From an uncultured Porphyromonas sp. (GTDB lineage Bacteria > Bacteroidota > Bacteroidia > Bacteroidales > Porphyromonadaceae): a DNA stretch of 25,032 bases. A program made the position numbers and the translations under genes. The notes under the pieces were generated by a model that did no database searches, had not been told where the DNA came from, and was given only the letters and a program-made list of their open reading frames with translations. Positions within the stretch are counted from its first letter, which is position 1; the number at the start of each line of letters is the position of its first letter. Of the stretch, positions 1-7,797 are shown piece by piece. Location: the NCBI RefSeq assembly GCF_902489635.1, contig NZ_CABUAN010000032.1:1-25032 (forward strand). The letters are read 5' to 3'.

Positions 1-35
1 GGGAAATTCGTCCGATTCCCTCCTTTCTCGAATAT

Positions 36-208
36 CCACGTGGGGAATCTCAAATCTCCACGTGGATATTTTTCTTTTTCCACGTGGGCGTCAAACAATT
101 CCTCCGAAGTTTCATTTGATTCTTCCGAAGTTTCATTTGATTCCTCCGAAGAATTTTTTATTCTCCACCTGGATATTTCGAAATATCCACGTGGAAATCA
201 CTTTCCCC
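36..208. repeat. Mosaic ~22-bp tandem array with CCACGTGG heads
   Basis: Eight units follow each other with a 21-22-bp period, starting at about 36, 58, 80, 101, 122, 143, 165 and 187. Five units begin with the 8-bp palindrome CCACGTGG (CCACCTGG in the unit at 165); the three middle units begin with CTCCGAAG or TTCCGAAG. The remaining ~14 bp of each unit is A/T-rich and varies, except that the units at 101 and 122 are nearly identical (one difference over 21 bp). Positions 165-194 also form a 30-bp inverted repeat, with one mismatched pair, centred on TTCGAA. Function is unknown. The array lies 5' of cysS but more than 250 bp upstream of its likely promoter. Confidence 0.85.
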
Positions 209-302
209 CGACATCGCGCCGTTTCGATATGTAGTCAGTTCTAAATTATTGTAGCGAGCCGACGTTGGATTTATCTCTTCGATTGCGAGAAAAGTTGAGA
301 GA

Positions 303-412
303 TTTGAGTAGTTTCCCCAATAAAATTGAGTAAATCTGCAGAGAGAATTGAGTAAATCTGCAGAGAGATTTGAGTAAAACGCTCGCCACATTTGAGTAAA
401 AAGAGCATTGGT
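303..412. repeat. 22-bp tandem array with [AT]TTGAGTA heads
   Basis: Five consecutive 22-bp units start at 303, 325, 347, 369 and 391. Each begins with TTTGAGTA or ATTGAGTA. The units at 325 and 347 are identical over all 22 bp and contain the palindrome TCTGCAGA; the tails of the other three diverge. A weak sixth unit may begin near 282. The period is not a multiple of three, so this is not a coding repeat. The array ends about 50 bp before the likely cysS promoter box. Confidence 0.85.
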
Positions 413-462
413 GGGTGGAATGTATGTGGTCGTGCGTCTAGCGAGGGTATCGCTAAAATCCT

Positions 463-470
463 TATCTTTG
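463..470 (+). promoter_or_regulatory. Probable cysS promoter -7 box
   Basis: TATCTTTG matches the Bacteroidota sigma-ABfr -7 consensus TAnnTTTG and ends 55 bp before the cysS ATG. No convincing TTG -33 element is seen at 19-21 bp upstream, so the assignment rests on the -7 box and position alone. Confidence 0.5.
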
Positions 471-525
471 CGAAAGCATTGGTGTATATGCACTATACTA
501 TGACCTCTGGACTATAAAAAGAATT

Positions 526-2004
526 ATGAGCCAACTATACATCTACAACACTCTGGAGCGGGCTAAAGTGCCCTTCGAGCCTATTGCACCACCGCATGTG
601 GGTCTCTACGTCTGCGGACCGACCGTCTACGGAGATCCGCATCTGGGGCATGCTCGCTCGGCAATTACGTTTGACATACTCTTCCGCTACCTCAAGCATC
701 TCGGATACAAGGTGCGCTACGTGCGCAATGTGACCGACGTGGGGCATCTAGAGCATGATGCAGATGATGGCGAGGACAAGATAGCTAAGAAGGCTAAGCT
801 AGAGCAGCTAGAGCCGATGGAGGTGGCTTACTACTACCTCACACGCTATCACGATAGCTTGCGCCTGCTCAACGTGTTGCCGCCCTCTATCGAGCCGCTT
901 GCCTCAGGGCATATCATCGAGCAGATCCAGCTAGTGCAGCAGATCCTCGATGCGGGCTACGCCTATGTGAGCCAGGGCAGTGTTTACTTTGACGTGCTCA
1001 AGTACCACGCTGATCACCCCTACGGTATCCTGAGCGGACGCAATGTGGAGGATATGATCTCCAACACGCGCGACCTGGACGGCCAAGACGAGAAGCACAA
1101 TCCGCTGGACTTTGCTCTCTGGAAGAAGGCGCAACCCAGCCACATCATGCGCTGGCCTTCGCCATGGAGTGAGGGCTTCCCCGGGTGGCACTGCGAGTGT
1201 ACCGCTATGGGACGTAAGTACCTAGGCGCACACTTTGACATCCACGGCGGTGGGTTAGACTTGACCTTCCCGCATCATGAGTGCGAGATAGCACAGGCGG
1301 TCGCTTCGCAGGGAGAGCCGATGGTCAAGTACTGGATGCACAACAACATGATCACGGTAGACGGCAAGAAGATGGCGAAGAGCGCTGGCAACTTCATCAC
1401 GCTCGAGGAGTTCTTCACGGGCAATCACCCTGCTCTGGAGCAGGCTTACGCCCCGATGACCATTCGCTTCTTCGTCTTGAGTGCACACTACCGTGGCACG
1501 GTGGACTTTAGCAATAGTGCTTTGCAAGCTGCTGAGAAGGGGTACCAGCGTCTTATGGATGCTGATGCTAAGCTTCAGTCGCTCCAGCCCTCGGCTACCT
1601 CAACGATCGAAAAGATCGATCTAGCGGAGCGTTGCAAGGAGGCGATGGATGACGACATCAATACGCCGATGGTGATTGCTGCGCTCTTTGATGCGGCTCG
1701 ACTGATCAACTCGATCCACGACGGACACGAGCAGATCACGAGCGAGCAGCTGGAGGAGCTACGCAGTGCCTACGACCTATACCTGCACGACATACTTGGT
1801 ATGCAGTCGGCTACGGAGACCGCTGATCTGAGCGGTAGTCAGCAGGAGGCTTTCGCTGGAGCGATGGACCTGCTCCTAGAGATTCGTGCTAAGGCTAAGG
1901 CAAGCAAGGACTGGGAGACGAGTGACCTGATACGCGACAAACTGACCGCTCTGGGCTTTGAGATACAAGACACCAAGAGCGGTGCCGAGTGGAAGGTCCT
2001 GTAA
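526..2004 (+). CDS. cysS: Cysteinyl-tRNA synthetase
   Basis: Charges tRNA-Cys with cysteine in the cytoplasm, using ATP; a class I aminoacyl-tRNA synthetase. The 492-residue length is normal for bacterial CysS. The HIGH signature is present as HLGH (residues 39-42) and the KMSKS loop as KMAKS (282-286). The four expected zinc ligands are visible: Cys30 in CGPTVYG, Cys223 in GWHCEC, and His250 and Glu254 in FPHHECE. The C-terminal third is the helical anticodon-binding part. The ATG follows an A-rich stretch without a Shine-Dalgarno sequence, usual in Bacteroidota. It is the first gene of a closely spaced + strand run; the glycosyltransferase ATG is 26 bp after its stop. Identification is essentially certain. 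Confidence 0.98.
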   Translation: MSQLYIYNTLERAKVPFEPIAPPHVGLYVCGPTVYGDPHLGHARSAITFDILFRYLKHLGYKVRYVRNVTDVGHLEHDADDGEDKIAKKAKLEQLEPMEVAYYYLTRYHDSLRLLNVLPPSIEPLASGHIIEQIQLVQQILDAGYAYVSQGSVYFDVLKYHADHPYGILSGRNVEDMISNTRDLDGQDEKHNPLDFALWKKAQPSHIMRWPSPWSEGFPGWHCECTAMGRKYLGAHFDIHGGGLDLTFPHHECEIAQAVASQGEPMVKYWMHNNMITVDGKKMAKSAGNFITLEEFFTGNHPALEQAYAPMTIRFFVLSAHYRGTVDFSNSALQAAEKGYQRLMDADAKLQSLQPSATSTIEKIDLAERCKEAMDDDINTPMVIAALFDAARLINSIHDGHEQITSEQLEELRSAYDLYLHDILGMQSATETADLSGSQQEAFAGAMDLLLEIRAKAKASKDWETSDLIRDKLTALGFEIQDTKSGAEWKVL

Positions 2005-2030
2005 GACGCTTTACCCCTGATTAGTCTCTA

Positions 2031-2996
2031 ATGCTCTCACTCATTATCCCTGTCTACAACCGCCCTGACGAGGTCGAGGAGCTACTACACTCGCTCGCTC
2101 AGCAGCAGACGCCCCCGGCCTACGAAGTTGTCATCGTGGAGGATGGGAGTACGGTGCCCTGCGCTGCAGTCGTGGATCGCTATCGTGATCTGATGAGCAT
2201 ACACTATGAGGTGGTGCCCAACGGGGGACCCTCTAGAGCGCGCAACATAGGTGCGCGCCACGCTACGGGCGACTGGGTCATCATCCTCGACTCGGACGTG
2301 GTGCTACCGCCTGACTACCTATATAATGTGTCTCAGGCGATCGCTGCGGATCAGTGCGATGCGTGGGGCGGTCCCGATGCGGCTCCGTCGCTACAGGATG
2401 GCTCCTTCGGTATGTGGCAGCGTGCGATCAACTATGCGATGACCTCGCCCCTCACGACGGGTGGCATACGCGGTGGTAGCAAGCGGCTGACGAAGCGGTT
2501 CTACCCACGCACCTTCAATCTGGGCTGTCGCAAGGCTCTCTTTGAGTCTCTCGGGGGCTTTGATGAGACGATGCGCTATGGCGAGGATATCGACTTTAGC
2601 ATGCGTCTCTACGAGGCTGGCAGTCGTGTCGCACTCCTTCCAGAGGCGGTGCTCTATCACAAGCGGCGCGTGGACTTGCGCAAGTTTTACCGACAGGTGT
2701 GGCACTCAGGCACGGCTCGTGTAGAGCTCTCGCGAAGACATCCCGGGTCGATGCGCTTGACCTACCTGCTTCCCACGCTCTTTGTGGTGACGACGCTCGT
2801 GGTCACACTGCTTGCCTTGTGGTGTCCCTGGTTCTGGCTCTACCATTTGCTCTTTATTGTCTCTATCTTTGCAGACGCTTTCTACCGCACGCATTCGGTG
2901 GCGGTCGCGTGGCGAGCTGTCGTAGCCTCTTTTGTCCAGCTCTCGGGCTATGGCATCGGCTACCTCAGTCAGCGCGTCAAACGGTGCAAAGCTTAA
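2031..2996 (+). CDS. Family 2 glycosyltransferase, membrane-associated
   Basis: A GT-A fold, GT2-family enzyme that transfers a sugar from a nucleotide-sugar donor; the acceptor is not evident. The N-terminal SLIIPVYNRPDEV motif, the GGPSRARNIG motif (65-74) and the metal-binding DSD (87-89) are all present, followed by FDETMRYGEDIDFSMRL, which supplies the usual catalytic ED region. Two hydrophobic segments near residues 245-290 would anchor the C-terminus in the inner membrane. It has 321 residues. The next gene, a YfhO-type polytopic membrane protein, starts 28 bp after the stop. That pairing suggests, by inference, a lipid-linked sugar made here and used by the YfhO partner for envelope or surface glycosylation. 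Family assignment is strong; the specific reaction is unknown. Confidence 0.9.
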   Translation: MLSLIIPVYNRPDEVEELLHSLAQQQTPPAYEVVIVEDGSTVPCAAVVDRYRDLMSIHYEVVPNGGPSRARNIGARHATGDWVIILDSDVVLPPDYLYNVSQAIAADQCDAWGGPDAAPSLQDGSFGMWQRAINYAMTSPLTTGGIRGGSKRLTKRFYPRTFNLGCRKALFESLGGFDETMRYGEDIDFSMRLYEAGSRVALLPEAVLYHKRRVDLRKFYRQVWHSGTARVELSRRHPGSMRLTYLLPTLFVVTTLVVTLLALWCPWFWLYHLLFIVSIFADAFYRTHSVAVAWRAVVASFVQLSGYGIGYLSQRVKRCKA

Positions 2997-3024
2997 TCCT
3001 CAAACTCTATCTCTGAGTTATCTT

Positions 3025-5505
3025 ATGAAACAGATTCCCTGGCAGCGCATCTTGCTTATCTTTGGGTTCTTCCTCATCGTCGCCATTGGTTACTTTACTC
3101 CGGCACACTTTGAGGGGCGGACGCTCTTTCAAGCGGACGTAGCTGGCGTCTCGGGCAATGGCTCCGACGTACAGGCTAGCGACGAGACCTCATACTGGAC
3201 GAACTCGCTCTTTGGCGGTATGCCGATGTATCAGATCAGTCCCTCTTATCCCTCGACCAAGCCGCTGCAATACCTGCAAGATGTGCTGACGCTGCGCAAA
3301 CCGCTGAGCATACTGGGCACCTATCCGTGGCTAATCTTTGCGCTGCTCGTGGGCTTCTACATCTTCATGCGTTCGCTCAAGGTGGATCCTCTGCCCTCCG
3401 TGCTGGGAGCGGTCATGTGGGCCTTGTCGAGCTACTTCATCATCCTCATTCATGCGGGACACATCTGGAAGTTGACCGCACTCTGCTTCGTCCCTCCCAC
3501 GATCGCTGGACTCGTCTGGTGCTACCGTGGCGAGCGGCTCTGGGGTGGTGCGCTCTTTGCCTTCTTTATGGCGCTGCAGCTCTTGGCAAACCACGTCCAG
3601 ATGACCTACTACTTTGCGCTCTTGATGGCGGTCCTGGTCATCACCTTCTTGGTGCAGGCCATTAGAGAGCGGCAGGTTGTGGACTTCCTTAAGTCTACCG
3701 GCGTACTCATCCTGGCTGGGCTACTAGCCATTGCGGTCAATGGGACCAACCTCTACCACACTTACCAGTACGCTCAGGAGACGATGCGTGGCGGCAGTGA
3801 GCTGACGATCGCACCGCCACATGCTCCCGAACAAACGGGTGCTGAGGTCAATAGCAAGGGACTCTCCAAAGAGTACATCACGCAGTGGAGCTATGGCATC
3901 GGCGAGACCTGGACGCTCCTCATACCCAATGCGAAGGGCGGAGAGACCGATTACCTATATAAGAAACACGCCGAGCAGCTCGCCAAGGCGCCTTACCAGT
4001 CTCAGCAGCTTCTGGCGCAGGCGAATGCTTACTGGGGTGACCAGCCCTTTACCTCGGGTCCTGTCTATGTGGGTGCATTTGTCTGCATCCTCTTCATCAT
4101 CGGCTGTGTCATCGTCAAGGGGCCGATCAAGTGGGGACTGCTCATCGCTACGATTCTCTCGATAATGCTCGCATGGGGCAAGAACTTCATGCCGCTGACG
4201 GATCTCTTCATCGACTGGATGCCGATGTACGACAAGTTCCGAGCGGTCTCTTCGATTCTGGTCATCGCCGAGCTAACGATCCCTGCGCTAGCTGTGCTAG
4301 CACTCGTGCAGCTCATCAAGGAGCCGCAGCTCCTACGCAGCAAGAGCGTCTGGATAGCAGGCGGGGTACCCGTGCTGCTGTTGCTCCTCTTTGCTCTGCT
4401 GCCAGACCTCTTCTTCGGCTTCCTCTCTCAGCAAGAGAAGGCCTCCTTAGCTGGGAATGTCGCACAAGCTCCTCTACTAGATCAGCTCAAGGCGATACGT
4501 ATGGGCATCTTCCGGGCGGATGTGTGGCGCAGCTTGCTCTTTATTGTGCTGAGTGCGGTGCCGCTATGGCTCTTTGCCAAGGGCTATCTCAAGGCGCAGT
4601 GGCTCTGCTGTATCCTCGTCGGGCTGACGCTCATAGACCTGTGGCAGGTGGACAAGCGCTACCTATCTGATGACGACTTCATCGCCTCGCGTCTCGTGCA
4701 GCAACAAGCAGCTCCTATGACGGAGGCGGACCAGACGATACTTCAGGACAAGAGCCTGGGCTATCGCGTCTTCAACCAGACGGTCAATAGCTTTAACGAT
4801 GCCACCACCTCTCGCTGGCATCACAGCGTGGGCGGTTATCACGCTGCCAAGCTACAACGCTATCAAGATCTGATTACCTACCAGCTCTCTACGGGCAACA
4901 TGCAGGTCTATGATATGCTCAATACGAAGTACTTCATCGTGCCCAACCCAGAGACCCGAGCTCCGATGGCGGTGCCTAACCCAGATGCCTTCGGGGCAGC
5001 TTGGTTTGTCGATAGCCTTCGCTGGGTGGCTAATGCCAATGAGGAGATGGAGGCACTCTCTACGGCAGACCTGCGTCACGTCGGTATCGTCGATCTCCGC
5101 TTTGGCGAGGAGCTACCGCAGCCCCTGATGCTACCCGACAGCACGGCTCAGCGTAGCATCACCGTCACCAAGTACACGCCGCGACAGGTGGTCTACGACG
5201 TATCGGCCGAGACGCCTGGCATAGCGATCCTCTCTGACATCTACTATCCGCACGGCTGGCACGCCACCATCGATGGCAAGGAGATACCGATAGCACGAGC
5301 TAACTACGTGCTTCGAGCCGTCTCACTGCCCGCTGGCAACTACCAGCTCGCACTTACCTTTGCGCCACGCTCCATAACCGTGACCGAGAGCATAGCGTTT
5401 ACGGCTTTGGCCCTAATCCTCCTTGCACTCATCGGCTCTATCGTGTGGCGCATCAGACTATGGGGCAAAGAAAAGAAAGCCCCCACAGACTCACAAACGA
5501 ACTAA
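3025..5505 (+). CDS. YfhO-family polytopic membrane protein
   Basis: About 826 residues from the ATG at 3025 (MKQIPWQRILLIFGFF). An open frame extends upstream to a TTG at 2932, but that would overlap the glycosyltransferase gene, so the ATG is preferred. The protein has roughly a dozen hydrophobic segments in its first two-thirds, a large extracytoplasmic C-terminal region and a final transmembrane helix (IAFTALALILLALIGSIVW). The architecture and the YPSTKPLQYL and HVQMTYYF regions resemble the YfhO family (PF09586), GT-C-like proteins; in Bacillus subtilis YfhO is needed for lipoteichoic acid glycosylation. The role in Bacteroidota is not established. The adjacent GT2 gene suggests the two act on the same lipid-linked sugar, which is inference. 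Confidence 0.82.
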   Translation: MKQIPWQRILLIFGFFLIVAIGYFTPAHFEGRTLFQADVAGVSGNGSDVQASDETSYWTNSLFGGMPMYQISPSYPSTKPLQYLQDVLTLRKPLSILGTYPWLIFALLVGFYIFMRSLKVDPLPSVLGAVMWALSSYFIILIHAGHIWKLTALCFVPPTIAGLVWCYRGERLWGGALFAFFMALQLLANHVQMTYYFALLMAVLVITFLVQAIRERQVVDFLKSTGVLILAGLLAIAVNGTNLYHTYQYAQETMRGGSELTIAPPHAPEQTGAEVNSKGLSKEYITQWSYGIGETWTLLIPNAKGGETDYLYKKHAEQLAKAPYQSQQLLAQANAYWGDQPFTSGPVYVGAFVCILFIIGCVIVKGPIKWGLLIATILSIMLAWGKNFMPLTDLFIDWMPMYDKFRAVSSILVIAELTIPALAVLALVQLIKEPQLLRSKSVWIAGGVPVLLLLLFALLPDLFFGFLSQQEKASLAGNVAQAPLLDQLKAIRMGIFRADVWRSLLFIVLSAVPLWLFAKGYLKAQWLCCILVGLTLIDLWQVDKRYLSDDDFIASRLVQQQAAPMTEADQTILQDKSLGYRVFNQTVNSFNDATTSRWHHSVGGYHAAKLQRYQDLITYQLSTGNMQVYDMLNTKYFIVPNPETRAPMAVPNPDAFGAAWFVDSLRWVANANEEMEALSTADLRHVGIVDLRFGEELPQPLMLPDSTAQRSITVTKYTPRQVVYDVSAETPGIAILSDIYYPHGWHATIDGKEIPIARANYVLRAVSLPAGNYQLALTFAPRSITVTESIAFTALALILLALIGSIVWRIRLWGKEKKAPTDSQTN

Positions 5506-5529
5506 TTACCTTTATATATAGATCAAACT

Positions 5530-7218
5530 ATGACTTATCGAAACTTACTAAAGATCACCACCGCTCTACTACTAGCGGTCTTGGTCTCTTCGTGTGCTTG
5601 CAGGCTCAAGCCTCTCAATGGCTCTGCAGCTCAGGTAGATCCTAACCCCCTGACACTGGTGGGTACGCAGATCCCTGGGCAGGTCCGTCTGACGCTACCT
5701 GCTAAGTGGTGCCACAAGCGTGCTATCGTCAACATCACCCCCCAGCTACGCTACGCTGGTACTAGCGTGACGGGCCAGACTGTCACCATACAGGGCGAGA
5801 ACGTCCGTGACAACTACCAGACTATCTCTTACGAGCGTGGTGGTAGCGTCATCGTACCTTTTGCTTTTGAGTACAAGCCTGGTATGGAGCAGAGCGACCT
5901 TTACCTCACCTTTACCGCTACGGTCAAGGGCAAGAAGGTCAACCTCCCCGCTATCAAGGTGGCTCGTGGTACGATCATGACTGCTGGTCTAGCTAGCATT
6001 AGCGATGTCACGCCAGCTCTGGCTCGTGACGCTTTCCAGAGAGTCATCAAGGAGCAGTACACGGCCGACCTCAAGTTCCTCATCAACCGTGCTGAGGTAC
6101 GTGCTGCTGAGCTCAACAAGCGTGAGGTCAAGGACTGGCAAGATGTCGTCGACAACGCTTATCAGGTGCCCAACCAGGAGGTAGACATCGAGATCCAGGC
6201 CTACGCCTCTCCCGATGGTGCTCAGGACCTTAACGAGCGTCTCTCGGCACAGCGTGAGCGCAACACTTCTAGTGTCATAGCTCGTAAGCTGGGCAATAAG
6301 AAGATCGAGGTCAACGCACACTACACCGCTGAGGACTGGGACGGCTTCCAGAAGCTTCTTGAGGCGAGCAACATACAGGACAAGGAGCTAGTCCTACGTG
6401 TCCTTTCTATGTATCCCGATCCTGAGGATCGTGAGCGTGAGATACGCAACCTCTCGCACGTCTTCACACAGCTTGCTGACGAGATCCTCCCCGAGCTACG
6501 CCGCTCACGTCTCAATGCCAACGTACGCATCATCGGCAAGAGCGATGACGAGCTCAAGATGTTTATGGCACAGCGCCCAGGACGCCTCACGATCGAGGAG
6601 ATCCTCTACACCGCTACGCTCTATGACAATGCTAAGGACCAGATGAATGCTTACCAGCAGGCTACGCAGCTCTATCCCAACGACTACCGTGCGTACAACA
6701 ACATCGGTACGCTCTACCTCGCTCAGGGCAACTACGAGCAGGCTGCTAACTACTTCGCAAAGGCTCAGAAGATCCAGCCCAACGCAGCTTCTAATATGAA
6801 CGAAGCTCTCCTCGCTCTCAACCGTGGCGACCTAGCAGAGGCCCAGCGCCTCATGGGTAGTGCCGTAGAGGCACCCGAGGCTGGTCAGGGCATCGGTCTC
6901 CTCCAGATGCACGAGGGCAAGTATGCAGACGCTATCCGCTCCTTTGGCAATACGCCATCGAACACGCTAGCCATCGCTCAGATTATGCAGGGGCAGTACG
7001 CAGATGCTACGCGCACCCTCGCTGCTGTCGCACAGCCCAATGGCGAGACCGCATACCTCAAGGCAGTCGTCGCAGCTCGTACCAACGATCTGCAGGGACT
7101 CATCAGCAACCTTCGCTCAGCTATCGCACAGGATAGCAGCTACGCACTACGTGCACAGCGTGACCTCGAGTTTGCAGCCTTCAGCCAGACACCTGAGTTC
7201 GTCGCTCTGGTCAAGTAA
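5530..7218 (+). CDS. OmpA-like / TPR outer-membrane lipoprotein
   Basis: A 562-residue lipoprotein with a signal peptide ending in the lipobox VSSC (Cys22). The middle region (about 217-262) contains ASPDG followed by NERLSAQRERNTSSV, close to the NxxLSxxRAxxV peptidoglycan-binding signature of OmpA C-terminal domains, including the Asp and Arg that contact diaminopimelate in OmpA. Residues ~350-460 form tetratricopeptide repeats (DYRAYNNIGTLYLAQGNYEQ is the clearest). The product is probably anchored in the outer membrane, holds peptidoglycan and uses the TPRs to bind partners. Arginine is encoded largely by CGT, a stronger bias than in the neighbouring genes and consistent with high expression. 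The ATG lies 24 bp after the YfhO stop; a weak TACCTTTA box sits between them. Domain calls are firm, precise function unknown. Confidence 0.85.
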   Translation: MTYRNLLKITTALLLAVLVSSCACRLKPLNGSAAQVDPNPLTLVGTQIPGQVRLTLPAKWCHKRAIVNITPQLRYAGTSVTGQTVTIQGENVRDNYQTISYERGGSVIVPFAFEYKPGMEQSDLYLTFTATVKGKKVNLPAIKVARGTIMTAGLASISDVTPALARDAFQRVIKEQYTADLKFLINRAEVRAAELNKREVKDWQDVVDNAYQVPNQEVDIEIQAYASPDGAQDLNERLSAQRERNTSSVIARKLGNKKIEVNAHYTAEDWDGFQKLLEASNIQDKELVLRVLSMYPDPEDREREIRNLSHVFTQLADEILPELRRSRLNANVRIIGKSDDELKMFMAQRPGRLTIEEILYTATLYDNAKDQMNAYQQATQLYPNDYRAYNNIGTLYLAQGNYEQAANYFAKAQKIQPNAASNMNEALLALNRGDLAEAQRLMGSAVEAPEAGQGIGLLQMHEGKYADAIRSFGNTPSNTLAIAQIMQGQYADATRTLAAVAQPNGETAYLKAVVAARTNDLQGLISNLRSAIAQDSSYALRAQRDLEFAAFSQTPEFVALVK

Positions 7219-7259
7219 TACAACAGGTGTGACGTAGCATAGCGTCACCCGCAACGCAC

Positions 7260-7295
7260 GAGAGGAGCTACCCGCCTAGACGGATAGCTCCTCTC
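7260..7295 (+). terminator. Hairpin terminator after the lipoprotein gene
   Basis: An 11-bp perfect stem (7260-7270 with 7285-7295, GAGAGGAGCTA arm) extends inward by a CCG/CGG pairing. It lies 42 bp after the stop at 7218. A smaller dyad (GGTGTGACG against CGTCACC, about 7226-7249) precedes it. The downstream sequence is A/T-rich but not a clean T-run. Confidence 0.6.
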
Positions 7296-7310
7296 ATCGT
7301 ATCTATAATT

Positions 7311-7485
7311 GAGACTGTTGCATAAAGGCGAATCGCTGTGTTGCTTTCGGGATTCGGCTTCGGTCACATACGTAGGTATGCTCCCTTCAGACCTCACCCT
7401 CAGCGCCTTGCGCTTCATCCTTTCTGCAAAGTCTAGACAATCTTGCAAGCAAGATTGTGAGACTGTTGACTTTTGCAACAGTCTC
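7311..7485. mobile_element. 175-bp MITE-like element, copy 1
   Basis: The element begins GAGACTGTTGCATAAAG and ends with the inverse of GAGACTGTTGCAAAAG, so its terminal inverted repeats match for 12 bp and continue after a one-base indel. It is directly flanked by AATT on both sides (7307-7310 and 7486-7489), consistent with a 4-bp target duplication of the kind made by IS5-family transposases. It has no transposase gene and is too short for one, so it would be mobilised in trans. Near its right end lie two hairpins: a 10-bp stem at 7437-7458 and a 10-bp stem at 7459-7485, the latter repeating the terminal sequence inside the element. Small reading frames across it look incidental. Confidence 0.8.
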
Positions 7486-7524
7486 AATTACCATACCCTG
7501 TGCAAACGCCTCTACCCCCAACTC

Positions 7525-7546
7525 AGTGCCAACACCCCTTGGCACT
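7525..7546. other. 8-bp perfect hairpin
   Basis: AGTGCCAA (7525-7532) and TTGGCACT (7539-7546) form a perfect stem with a 6-nt loop. Its AGTGCC sequence recurs in degenerate units of the array that starts at 7544, suggesting both belong to one repeat block. Confidence 0.5.
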
Positions 7547-7675
7547 CCAGTTTCTTAGGTATGAAACTCCAGTTTCTTAGGTATGAAACTCCAGTTTCCT
7601 AGGTATGCAACTCCAGTTTTCTACGGAAGAAACTCTAGTGCCATAGGTAGGGAACTGAAGTGCCGTACGGGTGGT
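7544..7675. repeat. 22-bp tandem array with ACTCCAGT heads
   Basis: Six units of 22 bp start at 7544, 7566, 7588, 7610, 7632 and 7654. The first two are identical, the third differs at two positions and the last three decay progressively. The head is ACTCCAGT, and each junction with the preceding unit creates the dyad GAAACTCCAGTTTC or a close variant. The design matches the arrays at 36-208 and 303-412. It lies between the MITE-like element and the shared terminator of dsbD. Confidence 0.85.
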
Positions 7676-7744
7676 TCGAGGACTTCGCAGAAACACGACA
7701 ACCGTTTGCCCCAAGAGTGTATCATGCAAAAGACAAGTCAAAAA

Positions 7745-7780
7745 GAGAGCCCCTACCGCTGCTGCGGTAGAGGCTCTCTC
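7745..7780 (-). terminator. Strong terminator downstream of dsbD
   Basis: A 16-bp stem with one internal mismatch (7745-7760 with 7765-7780) closes a TGCT loop. On the minus strand it is followed by a T-run (the A-run at 7741-7745), fitting Rho-independent termination of the dsbD transcript, whose stop is at 7798. The plus-strand side is also followed by CTCTTT, so it may work in both directions. Confidence 0.8.
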
Positions 7781-7797
7781 TTTAGTAGGAGGGCGGG

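Noticed and set aside
36..412. Possible CRISPR array in the 5' region
   Set aside because: Units are 22 bp with only an ~8-bp constant part, no 24-37-bp direct repeats with unique spacers, and no cas genes nearby.
158..493. 111-residue minus-strand open frame upstream of cysS
   Set aside because: It runs through both repeat arrays, whose 22-bp period is not a multiple of three, and the translation has no recognisable domain or composition.
2932..3024. 31-residue N-terminal extension of the YfhO protein from a TTG
   Set aside because: It would overlap the glycosyltransferase coding sequence and lacks hydrophobic or conserved sequence; the ATG at 3025 starts directly before the first transmembrane helix.
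7245..7602. Short open frames across the MITE-like element (both strands)
   Set aside because: They are set by the repeat sequence, have no promoter or domain, and begin or end outside the element boundaries; the element is better explained as noncoding.
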